Shown one piece after another: positions 32,675 to 44,521 of a stretch of DNA of 64,000 nucleotides. The notes below the pieces were generated by a model, which worked only from the letters and a program-made list of their open reading frames with translations, made no database searches and was not told where the DNA came from. The DNA is from Auriscalpium vulgare (Eukaryota; Basidiomycota; Agaricomycetes; Russulales; Auriscalpiaceae). Position numbers and translations under genes: made by a program. The stretch covers positions 310,001-374,000 of the forward strand of contig JAHBBC010000024.1 of NCBI GenBank assembly GCA_019915015.1, given 5' to 3'. Each line of letters starts with the position of its first letter. The stretch's first letter is position 1.

Positions 32675-33187
32675 GTCGCGAGCTGCTGCAGTGCTGATAT
32701 ATAATACCTAGTAAGTCCCTTCTCACCTTTACCCATCGTCGTCGACTCACAAATGTTATTCAGGCGCAATATACTCATCATCTTTCATCACTTTCCCCTT
32801 CTCGCTGTATGAACCCTCGTACACCTGAGTGGCACGAGGGGTCATAATATCATTCAATTTCGCCTGTCCAGCGGCCTGTTCAGTGTCCACCTCGCGATTA
32901 TCCCCGCGGCCATTCTTCCCTTCCATTCCTCTGTCTTGTTCGAGTTTGGCAGACGTCTGCTGTTCCCGAAACACAGCATTGATGCCTCGCCCTGTGCACG
33001 AGGCGGCGGTGCATTCTGGACAGCAGGACGTTGGGGATAACAGCATGGCCACTCTCCTCTTCCATCCCCACCTCGTACATATACCGTGACTCTCCTCATT
33101 GCCTTTCGATACCGTACCTATGTAAGAAATATTTCGTCCTCAGCTTTAGCGTCACGTGCTCATCCAACTTGACAGTCGGCGTTAGCC
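32675..33187. other. Spacer before the DUF6535 gene
   Basis: About 510 bases with no confident gene. Minus-strand frames (32756-33099) are not supported by splicing or domains. A CACGTG motif lies near 33151-33156, shortly before the start at 33188. Confidence 0.35.
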
Positions 33188-35929
33188 ATGTCCGAAGCAT
33201 CGACAGATCAACCATACCAGCATTCGCTACCTGCGTCTCTGGTGGTCGAACAAGCGGAAGTGGTTGAGTCGGCTGCAAATCAAGAGGAAGCTATACCGCA
33301 GCGATCGTACTACAGGTGTGTGGTAGCATGGCATCTCCATTTTCCCAGCTATATCGCTGCGTCACAGACCTGCAAGACGACGGACTACCCAACCCGTCGC
33401 TGTCGATGGAGAAGAGAAGCGAGTGGAAGTTCTGGCTGAGGAAGAGAAATACGAAGAGAAAGACGGCTACGGTGATCCAGCGTCCATCATCTGGTCTCTG
33501 TACCTCACCGAGGCACAAAAAGAAGATCAGGCCCTCGCAGATAATATGAATGGTGACACAAATGGCGTCCTAGTGTTTACTGGTCTATTCGCCGCGGTCG
33601 TCGCTTCCTTTATCATCGACAGCTACAAACTCCTTCAACCCGACTCTGCTGCAGCCACGGTCGCATTGCTAGCCCAAATCTCGCAACAGATCGCCGCCGC
33701 GTCCAACGGCTCCTCACTATCCGTACCGCCTCCTCTCCTTTATCCAAACTCTTCGCCGTTCGTGCCGCCCGCATCGGCTGTCCGGATCAACATCATGTGG
33801 TTCCTCAGCCTCTCACTTAGCCTTGTATGTGCTCTCACGGCTACCCTGATGCAACAGTGGGCCCGTCGGTACTTGTCCCGGGTGCAGAGCGCGCAGCGTG
33901 CTGGTTCGCCGCAGAAGCAAGGGCGCATCCACGCGTACCTCTTCCAGGGCTTGCAGAGCTTCCGCCTGGCATCGGCCGTCGAAACACTCCCAGCTCTTCT
34001 CCACGCGTCTGTGGCCTTGTTCTTCGCCGGTATGATCGAATTCCTATTCACTATCAACACGACCGTCGCGGAGATCGTGGTCGCCTTCTTCGGCTCCGCC
34101 GTCTTGGGATACGCCGCCGTCACCATCCTGCCGTGGAAGTGGTTCAACTCGCCATACGCTACCCCGCTGTCCCACATATCACCTCCCTTCATACGATCCA
34201 GCCTCCTGCAGTTCGCATTGTATCTTGAGACGTGGCTAAAGGACGGTGTGACCTACTTTGAGCAGCGTCATCTCTATCCAGAGGCGGCGATTTGGGCTGG
34301 GATCGGCAGACTCTATTCTCCCATAGCTTCCCGAGTCAGGCGAAGCATATTCCGCCGTAATGCTTTCGCCAAGCTCGCAGACGCGGCATACACTGCGATC
34401 GGACTTGATAGCAGCGCCTTGAAATGGACCCTATTGACGATCATGGATGACGACGCTGCGTTCATGAAGTTCATCGCCGGGCTTCCTGGCTTCCTCAATT
34501 TGCCACGCCGGGGCGAGGCGAAGGAAAGCATGTCCGAGACATTGCTTGACCGCACAGGATTTGGCTCGCGATTGGTCCAAATTATATCCAGCACATCGAG
34601 AACACCCGGCCCTTACGAATCAGAGCACCTCACGGGCCTTTCTCGGAACCGAAACATCATATCCTGCCTTGCGTGCATTCGGGAGCTATGTCTATCGGAC
34701 TCCTCCTACGTGTACATGCCGCGGCCTTCCGAATCAGCGGTCGATCAACTCCTCCACTCTTCAGTCACACCGATAGTTGAGCTGGTAAAGCACGAGGACC
34801 CGGACATATGCATACAGGCATCCATAACAGCAACGCATCTTGCTCGATCTCTCCCATACACGCGTCCCTATTCTGATAGCGACTCAGATGAATCAAGCAT
34901 CTGGGGAGATGGACCTGATCCTCGAGTTCAGCTCTTGCAGGCCTTGAACGACTATTCCCTTGATATGCTGGAGAACCTTTGGTTTTTCAACTTGTACTGC
35001 GTGCTCGGCCTCGTACGCAGGATCCTCCCGTGCCTCGGCGCAGCGTCTCGAGACTGTCAGCGACTGGCTGGGGAAACGATCGCCGCGTTGTTGGCTGACA
35101 TCACGCTGGACGAGGACTGGGAGGCTCCACTCACGACCGAACTCATGCGCACTGGACTTTTCACGGAACTGGAAAACCAACGGCAGGAGATCGCTGCGAA
35201 AATGGAGCTGCACACCCGTGTTCGCGATCCTTATGCGGAACTCTACCGTCGGCTTGAACCTTTGTTCAATTGGGCAAATAGGTCCATGGCTCGACAACCT
35301 TCCCTCTTTGATGCCGAGGAAAGGCAATTTGGGTGGGACGCAGCACACAGAAGGGCCTCAGCCCATAGACGAGGCGGGAACCAAGCACACCCGAGGGTCG
35401 TCTGGGTAACCCCAACGCCCGTTTTTTCAGGGCCTCATGTGGAGTGGGGGAGTCCATCGGAGCTGCCCGTTTTTCCAAGCCAGCGAGAGCCAGTCCTCGC
35501 AGCAGTGCCGTATTTGTTCGCTCCAGCATCGGCAGCCAGGTCGTCGGAAGATGGGCAGTCGGCGGAGGATGACATTGTGTCAATTCGGACCGACGAGTCA
35601 GCCGAGCAGCTGTCAAATCGGTCTTCCTCTCCAAGAGAGCAAGCCTCTGAGGCGGCGCGAATTGACACGGAAAATATATTCTTCAAGGCAGCGGTAAGTG
35701 GTCATTGCGCCGCTGCAAGCATGATGGGTGTTGAGGCAGCTTGCTTATTACAGGTTGTCGCCCAAGAGCGGCGAAAGGCCTTGCGAGAGCAGTTGGGTAT
35801 CGGAAGGTAGGATTTCGCCAATGCACCACTTTGTCAGTTCCCCTGATATAAATAACTAGAAGCCTGCCTCGATCGGAACTACCCCCAATTCTCGAGGCCG
35901 ATGAACGAGTGGGCGACTCTGCAATCTGA
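33188..35929 (+). CDS. DUF6535-type multi-pass membrane protein
   Basis: ATG at 33188 (MSEASTDQPYQHSLPASLVV). A first intron near 33314-33367 joins to a Glu-rich region, then the DUF6535 signature (SIIWSLYLTEAQKEDQALAD, DTNGVLVFTGLFAAVVASFI, DSYKLLQPDSAA). Membrane helices follow: RINIMWFLSLSLSLVCALTA before QQWARRYL, HASVALFFAGMIEFLF, and a further helix before PWKWFNSPY. A long soluble helical C-terminal region (~500 residues) ends in an acidic Ser-rich tail. Two more introns are likely at 35694-35753 (60 nt, in frame) and 35807-35859. Splicing the last one avoids the TAG at 35808 and adds SLPRSELPPILEADERVGD before stop 35929. Such proteins are abundant in Agaricomycetes; function is unknown. 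Confidence 0.8.
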
Positions 35930-36772
35930 TGCCGCTGCCAAATGCACGCGCAGCTCCGAGCTCTAACTTGCGTCGTTCTTTTTTATTGTCTACTACTTCC
36001 TCTTTTATCTCGTCACTTTCCTCAACTATGCTCCCAAGATCCTCATTTTATTGCTGCCGGAGCGCTGGGTTTTGACCAGCGCCTTGGGTGAGACGTTCCG
36101 TTTGTCGTTCGCTCACACGATCGTGACGTTCTTCCCCGCAGCCGCAGTGAAAGAGACTCACAATCTAAAAGCGACAGTGTCTGGCGGTCAGTCTGACCAG
36201 CCGCGCGGCGGCATCACCCTTCCGCATGCTTGACGCCCATGCATTCAACGGCAGGTCGTCGGATATGCATGAGAACGCGTTCGAGGTTCTGTTGGATGGC
36301 AAGCGCGGCTTCACCGACGCAAATCGCTTGCGGAATGCCACGCTTGCTTCTGAGCAGGCTCAAGTCACACTGGGACTTGATTTCCTGGACGAAGAAGTAC
36401 TCGCAGAATGGTGAAGGAGGCCACGCCCACGGGAGACTCTAGTGACGAGCAGGCATGCTGGGAAGATGCAAACAAGTTCGCTCCCGACGTGACGGAGATA
36501 TTGACTGGAGGATATGTCCAGATGGTCGGGAGTCAGCCGGCGGACACATCGAGTGTTGGGTGTAAGGAGGCTTCAGGGGATAATTCAATCAGAATGTGAA
36601 GTCCGGTCGTGGCTGAGCAAGACAGGTGAGCAGCCTTCACTCTCAGGTAGCCAAAACATCTCTAAATGGCACGATTTCCAGGATCGATTGAAGAGCATTC
36701 GATGAGACGGGCGTCGTAAAAATATGTGGACATAGTCTGTAAAACGGACGAGCAGGATGTACACAAATATAA
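35930..36772. other. Convergent spacer
   Basis: No confident gene between the two convergent membrane-protein genes. Plus-strand frames at 36051-36233, 36226-36414 and 36408-36599 are consecutive and short, and no splice model joins them well. They could be remnants. Confidence 0.35.
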
Positions 36773-37775
36773 TTATGACTCTCCAGCGTTCCCGAGGTAA
36801 GGAAGATTTGCCCCGGTTTCCTTCCGCAAACTGGCGCCTGTCTCCGCCAAAGACGCTTTCAGCTCCTCCAATGACTCCTTGACTCCCTGCAGGCGCGCAG
36901 CACGTATTCGACCTGTGAAACTTACTCGGTCAGAAAGGAGTATTTGGGCTGACGGTTCACCGGCACCTACGCATTTCGCTGGCCCCGGGCAGGAGAGACC
37001 ACACGACGGTCAGTGCTGCGAACGTAGCGCACGATATCCATACAAAACGCCGCTGTGTGGATGCTGCGAAGCACAATACGGACAGGAGGAGACACAGAGC
37101 GCCTCCACCCATCGCGCTAATCGGCAGGAGCCTTGTCCCTTGGATGTAGGCGGTCCATCTCTTGATGTACCACACCAACTATACAACAGTAAATCATAGT
37201 CAGTTTTGCATAACAACATGGCCCTCGCAAATTGTCGTACTGGGACGCGACTGGAAAACTTATACTGGATCTCCATCCACCCGCCGACAGCTGCCAGCGC
37301 TCTCTCGTACTGACCAAAGCGCTCGGGCTCAGATTTCACAGTAGGCTGCTGCACGAGCTCTAGGCGATCCATCTCGAGCGCGAGGGTGTTTAATAGCGTC
37401 GCGACGTCGCGAGCGTCCTTGATCGACTGCTTGAGGATGATGGCATGAGCGACGCCAGCTGTAGCACCGAGGATGTCGAGCGTTAGCCCTACAAAACCGA
37501 GCCAGTTCGTCGCTGCCTGCAGTTGTGTGTCGTTAGATCCGTAGGTGAAAGAGAGCATCTGAGCTTGGACGCCGGCGATGAAAGTGGCCTAAAATCTCAT
37601 GAGGACGCTTGAGCTCGCGAGGAAGTGACAGACCACGCACCACGATGATGAGCGCGTTCACCATGTCCGCCAAAGCCTGGTCATACTCTAGCTTCTGGGT
37701 TATCTCGCTGCCTGAGACGTGGAGGAGGAATCCGTTTCGTCCTCGAGGCATCGCCATAGTGATGTAGTCGGTCAT
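36773..37775 (-). CDS. Small membrane protein with AGVQAQ-type start
   Basis: The ATG at 37773-37775 gives MTDYITMAMPRGRNGF; 37805 is an alternative, but a TATA-like TATATAAA at 37823-37830 makes the shorter form more likely. The exons read ...LADMVNALIIV | ATFIAGVQAQMLSFTY... ATNWLGFVGLTLDILGATAG, then a helical linker (LEMDRLELVQQ), an intron of ~56 nt after SSRVP, then LVWYIKRWTAYIQG and a strong TM pair (ALCLLLSVLCFAAS, ISCATFAALTVVWSLL). The last exon adds a coiled-coil-like tail (LQGVKESLEELKASLAETGA) ending GNAGES. About four TM segments in all. It resembles an uncharacterised Agaricomycete membrane family. Function unknown. Confidence 0.7.
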
Positions 37776-37805
37776 ACGACGTCGTGGGGATTGGTTCGTA
37801 CCCAC

Positions 37806-38930
37806 ACTCTTGACTTTGACGGTATATAAACATTCGGCAACGCCGCTAGGCGCTGTCGCTGGTGGCGGTGACCGCTATACAAGACGCACCGCCCTGGAGC
37901 TGCCATGCTAGTCTTGTATTGAATATACTAATCTTGACAGGCGCAGCATTACATAGTGGCTCTGACAAGGGTGCGGGGATATTTCGTTAATAAGGGCATA
38001 TAGAATCTTGACTACTCAGCTGGATGATTTGGCCCTTCTGGACGGGCAGGCGGAGTCGCAGTGGGCGCGAGACAAGGGAGTTGAGCGAGTTGAGCGACGA
38101 CTGGCCATGGGGTCCTGCGGTCTGGCGGTGCACGGAGTCCCGCTTTCTCAGCGACGACGAGCTCTACGGACGAGTCGCCAGTACACTCCACTTCCCATAG
38201 TTTTCATGTCGTTTATCCAGGTTCTGAACACCTTATACGTGGGCTGTGCCCTGCGTGGAGCCAGGAATGAAGCGGCGCCGGAAGAGAGAATATGAGGATC
38301 GTGCGTAAGTACGTCGTGTTAGGTCTACCTCTGGAATCTGGATGGTCTCATCGTGCGTCTAGCTGGGGTCTGACGGCTCGCTCAACGCGAACTCCGTTCA
38401 ATCATTCGAACACCCTTTGCCTCTTGCCTTCCTTCGACGGAGATACACCCGCTCTTCTAGTGTTTCTGTGGTGTTCGATACCACCGCCCGTGTTATGCAC
38501 TTCTCAGGCTTCGCGGAATGAGTAGTGGCATAGCCATGTGCACACCTTGCAAGGCGTGGGCGCGATGGGCGTGTGAGTGGCTCACCTTTACCTCACGGCT
38601 TCCGAGCCCTGCATATAGCTTGCAACTCCACATCTTACGCCTCGACATGACCACCCTATCCTCTCCTCTGACCGCGAACGCGGGTGCCCCTGGGTTGTCC
38701 CTGGGATTTCGCTGCCGATAGCTTGGGAAATGGTATCCGCTTGTCCCGGTGAGTGTACGTTATCCTACCCTGCATCATGTGGACATTCTTCGAACCCCAC
38801 TCATGATGGCTACATTTCCTACACGCTCAGATTGCGCCTTCCACGCATATATAAACCAAGAAGGGGCTCCGCAGCACAGTGCGAACTTGCTGCATACCGT
38901 CCTGCTGATCGTAGTGCGTGTGGTCTCAAG
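37806..38930. other. Intergenic region with amidase promoter
   Basis: No confident gene in about 1.1 kb. A clear TATA box (TATATAAA, 38848-38855) lies about 80 bases before the amidase start. Plus-strand frames at 38008-38721 have no domain or splice support. Confidence 0.45.
38848..38855 (+). promoter_or_regulatory. TATA box of the amidase gene
   Basis: TATATAAA, 76-83 bases upstream of the ATG at 38931. Confidence 0.55.
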
Positions 38931-41018
38931 ATGTCGCGATCTCGGGTGCACGTCTTGCTCGCTCTCTTCATATTCTTGCTCTCGGAGCTTCTCGTCGGAG
39001 CTGCACTACCGCGAAATGTCATTTTGGAGAGCTCTTCTCTCCCTGACCTCTACGAGGCGTCCATCGCCGAACTCCAAGCAGGATTGGCGAAGAACCAGTT
39101 TACAAGCGTCGACCTTGTGAAGGCGAGTCAAGTCCGATATCTTTTCCATGTGTGGGGCTGACGACATTGCCGGCGCTTCCAGGCTTATTTCGCGCGTATC
39201 GAGGAAGTGAACCTCCAGGGTCCGACTCTGCGCGCGGTCCTCGAGCTCAATCCTAGCGCTCTGCAGCAAGCTGCCGCTCTTGACCTGGAGCGGAAGACGA
39301 AAGGGCCGAGGGGTCCACTGCATGGTATCCCGATCCTGTTGAAAGATAACATTGCGACGCGTGCCAGCGATGGTATGCTACCGTGTTGCGTTCCGTCATT
39401 CCCTACATGACTGATTACGGAGTGTTCTAGGCATGAACACAACAGCAGGTTTGTCTCCCTCACTTTGCGATATCACCTTTCTGATGCTCGTAGGTTCCTT
39501 CGCGCTCCTCGGTTCTATTCCGCCTCGCGACGCGACGGTTGCCGCGAAGCTTCGTGCGGCAGGCGCGATCATCCTTGGCAAGGCGAACATGTCTGAGTGG
39601 GCTCACTTCCGCGGAAACCTCGCATCTGGGTGGTCTGGGCGCGGCGGGCAGGCAACCAATGCGTATGTGCCCCTCGGCGACCCGTCCGGGTCCAGTTCGG
39701 GCAGCGGCATTGGGACGTCGATTGGGCTCACGGCTGCAGCGCTGGGTAGTGAGACGGATGGGTCGATCATATCACCGAGCAGCGCGAATAATCTTGTCGG
39801 CATCAAGCCGACAGTGGGGCTCACGTCGAGGGCTGGAGGTAGGAATCCTATCCGCACACGCACACACCTTCTGACTGATTGGCTCTATGAACAGTCGTGC
39901 CAATATCTGTGAATCAAGATACCGTTGGGCCAATGGCGCGTTCAGTCGCAGACGCCGCTGCTATCCTCACCGTCATGGCTGGACGCGATCCACTCGACAA
40001 CTTCACACTCGCGCAGCCGCCCGTGGTTCCTGATTTCACCAAGGCGCTGAAATCCAATGGTCTGAAGGGCATCCGCCTCGGTGTTCCAAGGCTATTCCAG
40101 CCTGACGACCCGAACATTGTGGCGGCGTTCAACGCGTCAATTGCACTTATCAGGTCGCTTGGCGCGACAGTCATCGACCCAGCAGAGTTCCCCGATGCGC
40201 AGGAGTTGCTCGCGTCTGACAATGAGACACTGGTGCTCGACACTGACTTCAAGGTATTTTGTACGCGTGACGCGCTTGAGGTAAATCACTCAAAACGTTT
40301 GGCCAGGTTGACGTGAAAAACTATATCTCGGGCTTGCTGAAGGTGCCGACGGGCGTCACCAGCTTAGCAGACTTGATTGCGTTCAACAATGCACACCCTA
40401 CCGAGGAATTGATCCCTCCTTTCTACACGTCTCAGTCTGAGTAAGTGCGTTGCCAGCTCAACGTCGGAGTATCTCTCACATCGTTTCAGTTTCCTCGCGG
40501 CCGAGAACACAACCGTAACCCCGGCATACTTTGCAGCTCTCGCCGCGGACAAAGATCTGGGCCAGACGCGGGGGATCGATGGAACGCTGAAAAAGTTCAA
40601 TCTCGATGCCATCCTCATACCCACCGATGGTCCGCCGACGCCCTTCTATTACCCAAGATCTTACTGATGCAGCGGGGGGATCCAGGGTTCACATCCACTC
40701 CAGCTGCGATCGCAGGGTATCCAGTGGTTACAGGTACTTACGTCTGCACCTCTCGATTGCGAGCCCGACCTTCATGCGGCCCCGACAGTGCCATTGGGAT
40801 TCCAACCCGACAACGTCACAGCGACGCCCGCAAACCCAGTCGTGGAAAACGGCCCTGGCTTTCCGTTCGGCCTCTCCTTCATGGGCACTGCTTTCAGCGA
40901 ATTCTCGCTCATCTCGTACGCCTTCGCATACGAGCAGGCGACGCACACCCGCCTCAAGCGTCTCGCGTTCCCTGCCGCGATTCCGAAGACACAGCTCGTG
41001 GATGTGATCGGGAAATGA
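38931..41018 (+). CDS. Secreted amidase (amidase signature family)
   Basis: ATG at 38931 (MSRSRVHVLLALFIFLLSEL) with a signal peptide cut near residue 25. Multiple exons follow. The amidase-signature Ser-cisSer-Lys triad can be traced: Lys in IPILLKDNIAT (about 39340), the Gly/Ser-rich GSSSGSGIGTS (about 39690), and the nucleophile Ser region ETDGSIISPSS (39750-39785). Later exons give TVGPMARSVADAAAIL, STPAAIAGYPVV and PFGLSFMGTAFSEF, the usual C-terminal amidase blocks, with stop at 41016-41018. The intron after IPTDG needs the acceptor GGATCCAG before FTSTPAA to keep frame. Enzymes of this family hydrolyse amides; the substrate is not evident. Secretion suggests extracellular nitrogen acquisition or detoxification. 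Confidence 0.87.
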
Positions 41019-41911
41019 GGTGCCCGATCTGTGGCCGTCAGCATGTCAAGGGAGAAGCGTGGGGTAGGTAAGGTTAGGTATTTCCGTGGGACACGTGTTC
41101 GGGCCGGTCGACAGAAAGCGTTGTGACCATGCCGCTTTTGCGGGTCCGGGAATGAAGCTTTTGCGCGTTGTTGCACCGACGCCGAGAGACACATGCGCCC
41201 TAGCAACCCGTGAGGCATGGTGGAATGATTCTCATGGCGCTCGCCGCTGCTCGAGTGGGCAGGTGTCTTGCCCTTCAGGCCTTCAGGTCTACCGAGACAA
41301 TTTTCGCGAGTTCACTTCTTCGTTCCGTCTTACATAACTTACTCTTGACTACGCCCAGATAGTTCTCGTTGCCGGAAGACAGTCATTCCGCCACTCGCCT
41401 AGATTACGCCTGTTTAGCATCCCTTCCCGAGCGGCTGTGCCACTAGCGCTATCGCGCATCACGGGCCCTGCAACCAGGCAACATACGGGCAATATATGTA
41501 TATGTCAGATGGGGATGAGCACGTCTTTTGCGCTTGTTTTTCATTTCTGTTGGAAAACATGCCTGCCGCTGATTTCTAGCTTCCAATCCCGCTTCCATCA
41601 TCGAATCCACCTCAGAAGCTGCTGGCGACAACAAGCAAAGGAACATAACGTGAGCATCGTCTGTACCCATCTTCCCGATCACCCCGTGTCGGAGCGCACG
41701 CGCGCACGCGTTCCGGTTGTACGTGGCTCGCCAAGGCTGGCCTCAATGGGTTATTAATGGATAGCTGTCTAACTCGGCAGCGCGTATCCTCCGTACAGGT
41801 CCCAGGAGGAAGTACTAGTGCCTTTCTCCGCGGTCGACTGCGTGCAATCCACACGGCTCTATAAAGATCGTTTTTTACAGGTGCGCGCTTCACCCATCCA
41901 CGCCCTCATTG
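41019..41911. other. Intergenic region, amidase to MFS transporter
   Basis: About 890 bases with no supported gene. A short alternating CGCACGCG-type stretch occurs near 41696-41710. No repeats with other parts of the window were noticed. Confidence 0.4.
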
Positions 41912-43777
41912 ATGACCATGACGAACCTTTTCCATGACACCGGTTTCGACTACTTGCTGCGCCTCATAGGTTACAGAATCTCGCTGCATCCAGAGGAGAC
42001 AAATCCATCTCTGTGGACCGACGTCGGGCAGGCCGACGGTCCCAAGACAACCCTCAGCGACAACGGGTCGATCAAAGAAGTTAACGAAAAACATGCGTCC
42101 TCACCGCGGTCATCACAAACGAGGGTCTTGGAGGTCGGAGAGAAGCTGGAACGGGGGAATGATGGGCTGTTGGTGGACTGGTATGGCCCGGACGATCCTG
42201 CAGTGCGTATGAGCGCATCTTCCTTCAGATGAATGACGCTGACAATCTCCAAGAATCCTCTGAATTGGCCCACCAAGAAAAAGCTCTGGGTTATGTTTCA
42301 GACCTGCCTTTGGACGTTCACAATGTACATTGGCTCCTCAATTTACACCGCCGGCATCGAGGACATTGCTCTGCACTTCGAGGTCAGCACCGTCGCAGCA
42401 ACAGTGGGTCTAACGCTCTTCGTTGCGGGATATGGAATCGGTATGATATGATCCTCTTAATTACGATGCTATAAACTCAACGGTACTCAGGGCCTATGTT
42501 CCTCGCGTCCATGAGCGAGGTCCCACAGATTGGACGCATGCCGATATACATCATCACGTGTCTCCTGTTCACTGTCCTCCAGGTGCCTACTGCACTTGCG
42601 AAGAACTACGGGATGCTCATGGCGTTCCGCTTCATCACTGGATTCGTCGGGTCGCCGATCCTTGCCACGGGAGGAGCGACCATCGCGGACATGTACATCC
42701 CACGCAAGAGGGCGTACGGGATAGCCATCTGGGGCCTCTTTGGGGTGCGCGTTATTCATCCACATCCGCCCGCATCGCTGATAGCGTGAACAGGTTGCCG
42801 CTCCGTCCATGGGCCCGCTCGTCGGCGGATTCGCAGCGCACGCGAAGGGCTGGAGATGGACGATCTGGGAGCTGATGTGGCTCTCGGCCTTCACGTCGAC
42901 CATCCTTTTCTTCTTCTACCCCGAAACCTCCTCCTCCAACATCCTCTACCGCCGTGCTGCTCGGGCTCGCCGACTCGCCCAGAATCCCGCTATTCAGTCG
43001 CAGCCGGAGATTGACGCTGCGCATATGACCGCCGGAGATGTCGCCATGATGATGCTCGTGCGGCCTTTCACGCTGAACTTCCAGGAACCGATCGTCCTCG
43101 CGCTCAACATGTACCTTGCGCTAATCTACGCGCTGCTATACTGCTGGTTCGAGTCCTTCCCCCTCGTGTTCGGCGGCGTGTACGGATTTGCGCCACAGCA
43201 CATCGGCATCGCATACCTGGGCGTGCTCGTGGGAAGCCTCGTCGTCATTCCTCCATACTTTGCCTACCTTTACTACTATCAAGAGCCGCAATACACGGAA
43301 AAGGGCGAGCTGAAGCCAGAGGAGCGCATGCCGAGCGCCATCGTGGGGGCGTTTTTCATCCCATTGTGCATGTTCTGGTTCGGCTGGAGCGCGCGGGCCA
43401 GCGTACATTGGATCATGCCAGTGATCGGGTCGGCATTCTTCAGTGTCGGAGGTGTTCTTCTCTTCGTAAGTTAGGTTTGCTATGTGCTGTCGCCGCGGCT
43501 GACCTCATTCGCATCGCAGAACTCAGTGCTAAACTACCTCGCGGATGCGTACCCGCTGTTCGCGGCGTCGGTGCTTGCCGGCAACGACCTCATGCGCTCG
43601 ATGTTCGGTGCAGCGTTCCCGCTGTTCGCGGGCGCGATGTACCGCCATCTAGGCATCGGTTGGGCAAGCACGCTGCTTGGGCTGCTGTCTTGTTTGTTTG
43701 TCCCAATACCCATCCTGCTATACATTTACGGCGAGCGCATCCGCTTGGTGAGCAAGCGGGCTAGACATGACTATTAG
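41912..43777 (+). CDS. MFS transporter, DHA1 drug:H+ antiporter type
   Basis: ATG at 41912 (MTMTNLFHDTGFDYLLRLIG). A long cytosolic N-terminus ends in VDWYGPDDPA, then splices to DNLQEPLNWPTKKKLWVMFQ (the first base pairs of that exon are uncertain), the typical 'DP.NP.NW' lead into TM1. TM helices follow through an intron to GPMFLASMSEVPQIGRMPIY (motif A-like), RFITGFVGSPILATGG, and PSMGPLVGGF (motif C region). After TM6 is FYPETSSSNILYRRA, then the central loop and TM7-12 ending LLYIYGERIRLVSKRARHDY. Four introns are modelled. It fits fungal FLR1/TPO-like exporters. Substrate unknown; a role in toxin or drug efflux is inferred from the family. Confidence 0.87.
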
Positions 43778-44521
43778 ATTAGACCTATACCTTGGATATA
43801 GGTACTGTTATACGCTTAGGAGCTGCATCTTGATAGTTGTATCGATATCGAGTTGTTGTTCTATTGCCCGCTGTTTTGGAATGAAACGGATCTTACCTCG
43901 CGCGACAGGAGCCTCCTGCGACAACCTACTAACATGCGACACCGAGCCTGCACACAAGTGGCGCGACAACAACCACGTTCTTCGGCAGCAAGTACCAGTC
44001 TCCCAGAGGCAGAGTAGAGAGATTCAAACCTTCGCAATCTCAGGATTATATGTCTGACGCGAGTAGTACTTACCGTTGTTACTGCAGACGAGTCGGCCAT
44101 CCCAGCCGCGATCACGGTTGTTGATTGGTCAGCAACGGCCCGCCGGACGGGCGCTTCAACGTCTCGGATGTTCGTCTGCGACTCTGCGCCTCTCTCCGCC
44201 TCTGCAACTCTGCGACATCACCGAGCATCACCGTCAGCGGCGTTGCTCGCCCCTCAAGACCTTGAGCGGCTCGGTGTAATATGCTCAGGCTATCCACTGG
44301 ATGGACGCCGATAACTAGCTTGTCGCACTGCAAGCGATGAGTCACTCTGCGCGGAATTGCTCGACGGAAGCAAACTCCTAGGAGAACCCGGAGCTTGTCT
44401 AGCGGAAAGCATCTGTGTGCTCACTCCCTCCCTGCCTTTTGTGTATAATAATGCGGGGTTTTCCTCAGGAGATCCACTGGCTTCGCCGCTTGCACTCTCT
44501 GCCCCCATCCACACCACGACC
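43778..44521. other. Intergenic region with dispersed repeat and sedolisin promoter
   Basis: Contains the second copy of the tRNA-like repeat (43995-44044, minus) and a TATA-like TATAATA at 44444-44450, about 75 bases before the sedolisin start. No gene seen. Confidence 0.45.
43995..44044 (-). repeat. Dispersed tRNA-like repeat, copy 2
   Basis: On the minus strand begins CCTGAGATTGCGAAGGTTTG and contains GGTTTGAATC, close to the Pol III B box. About 60 bases upstream on the same strand (44080-44100) TGGCCGACTCG resembles an A box. The acceptor ends pair poorly, so it is not a functional tRNA. A SINE or tRNA pseudogene is likely. Confidence 0.45.
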
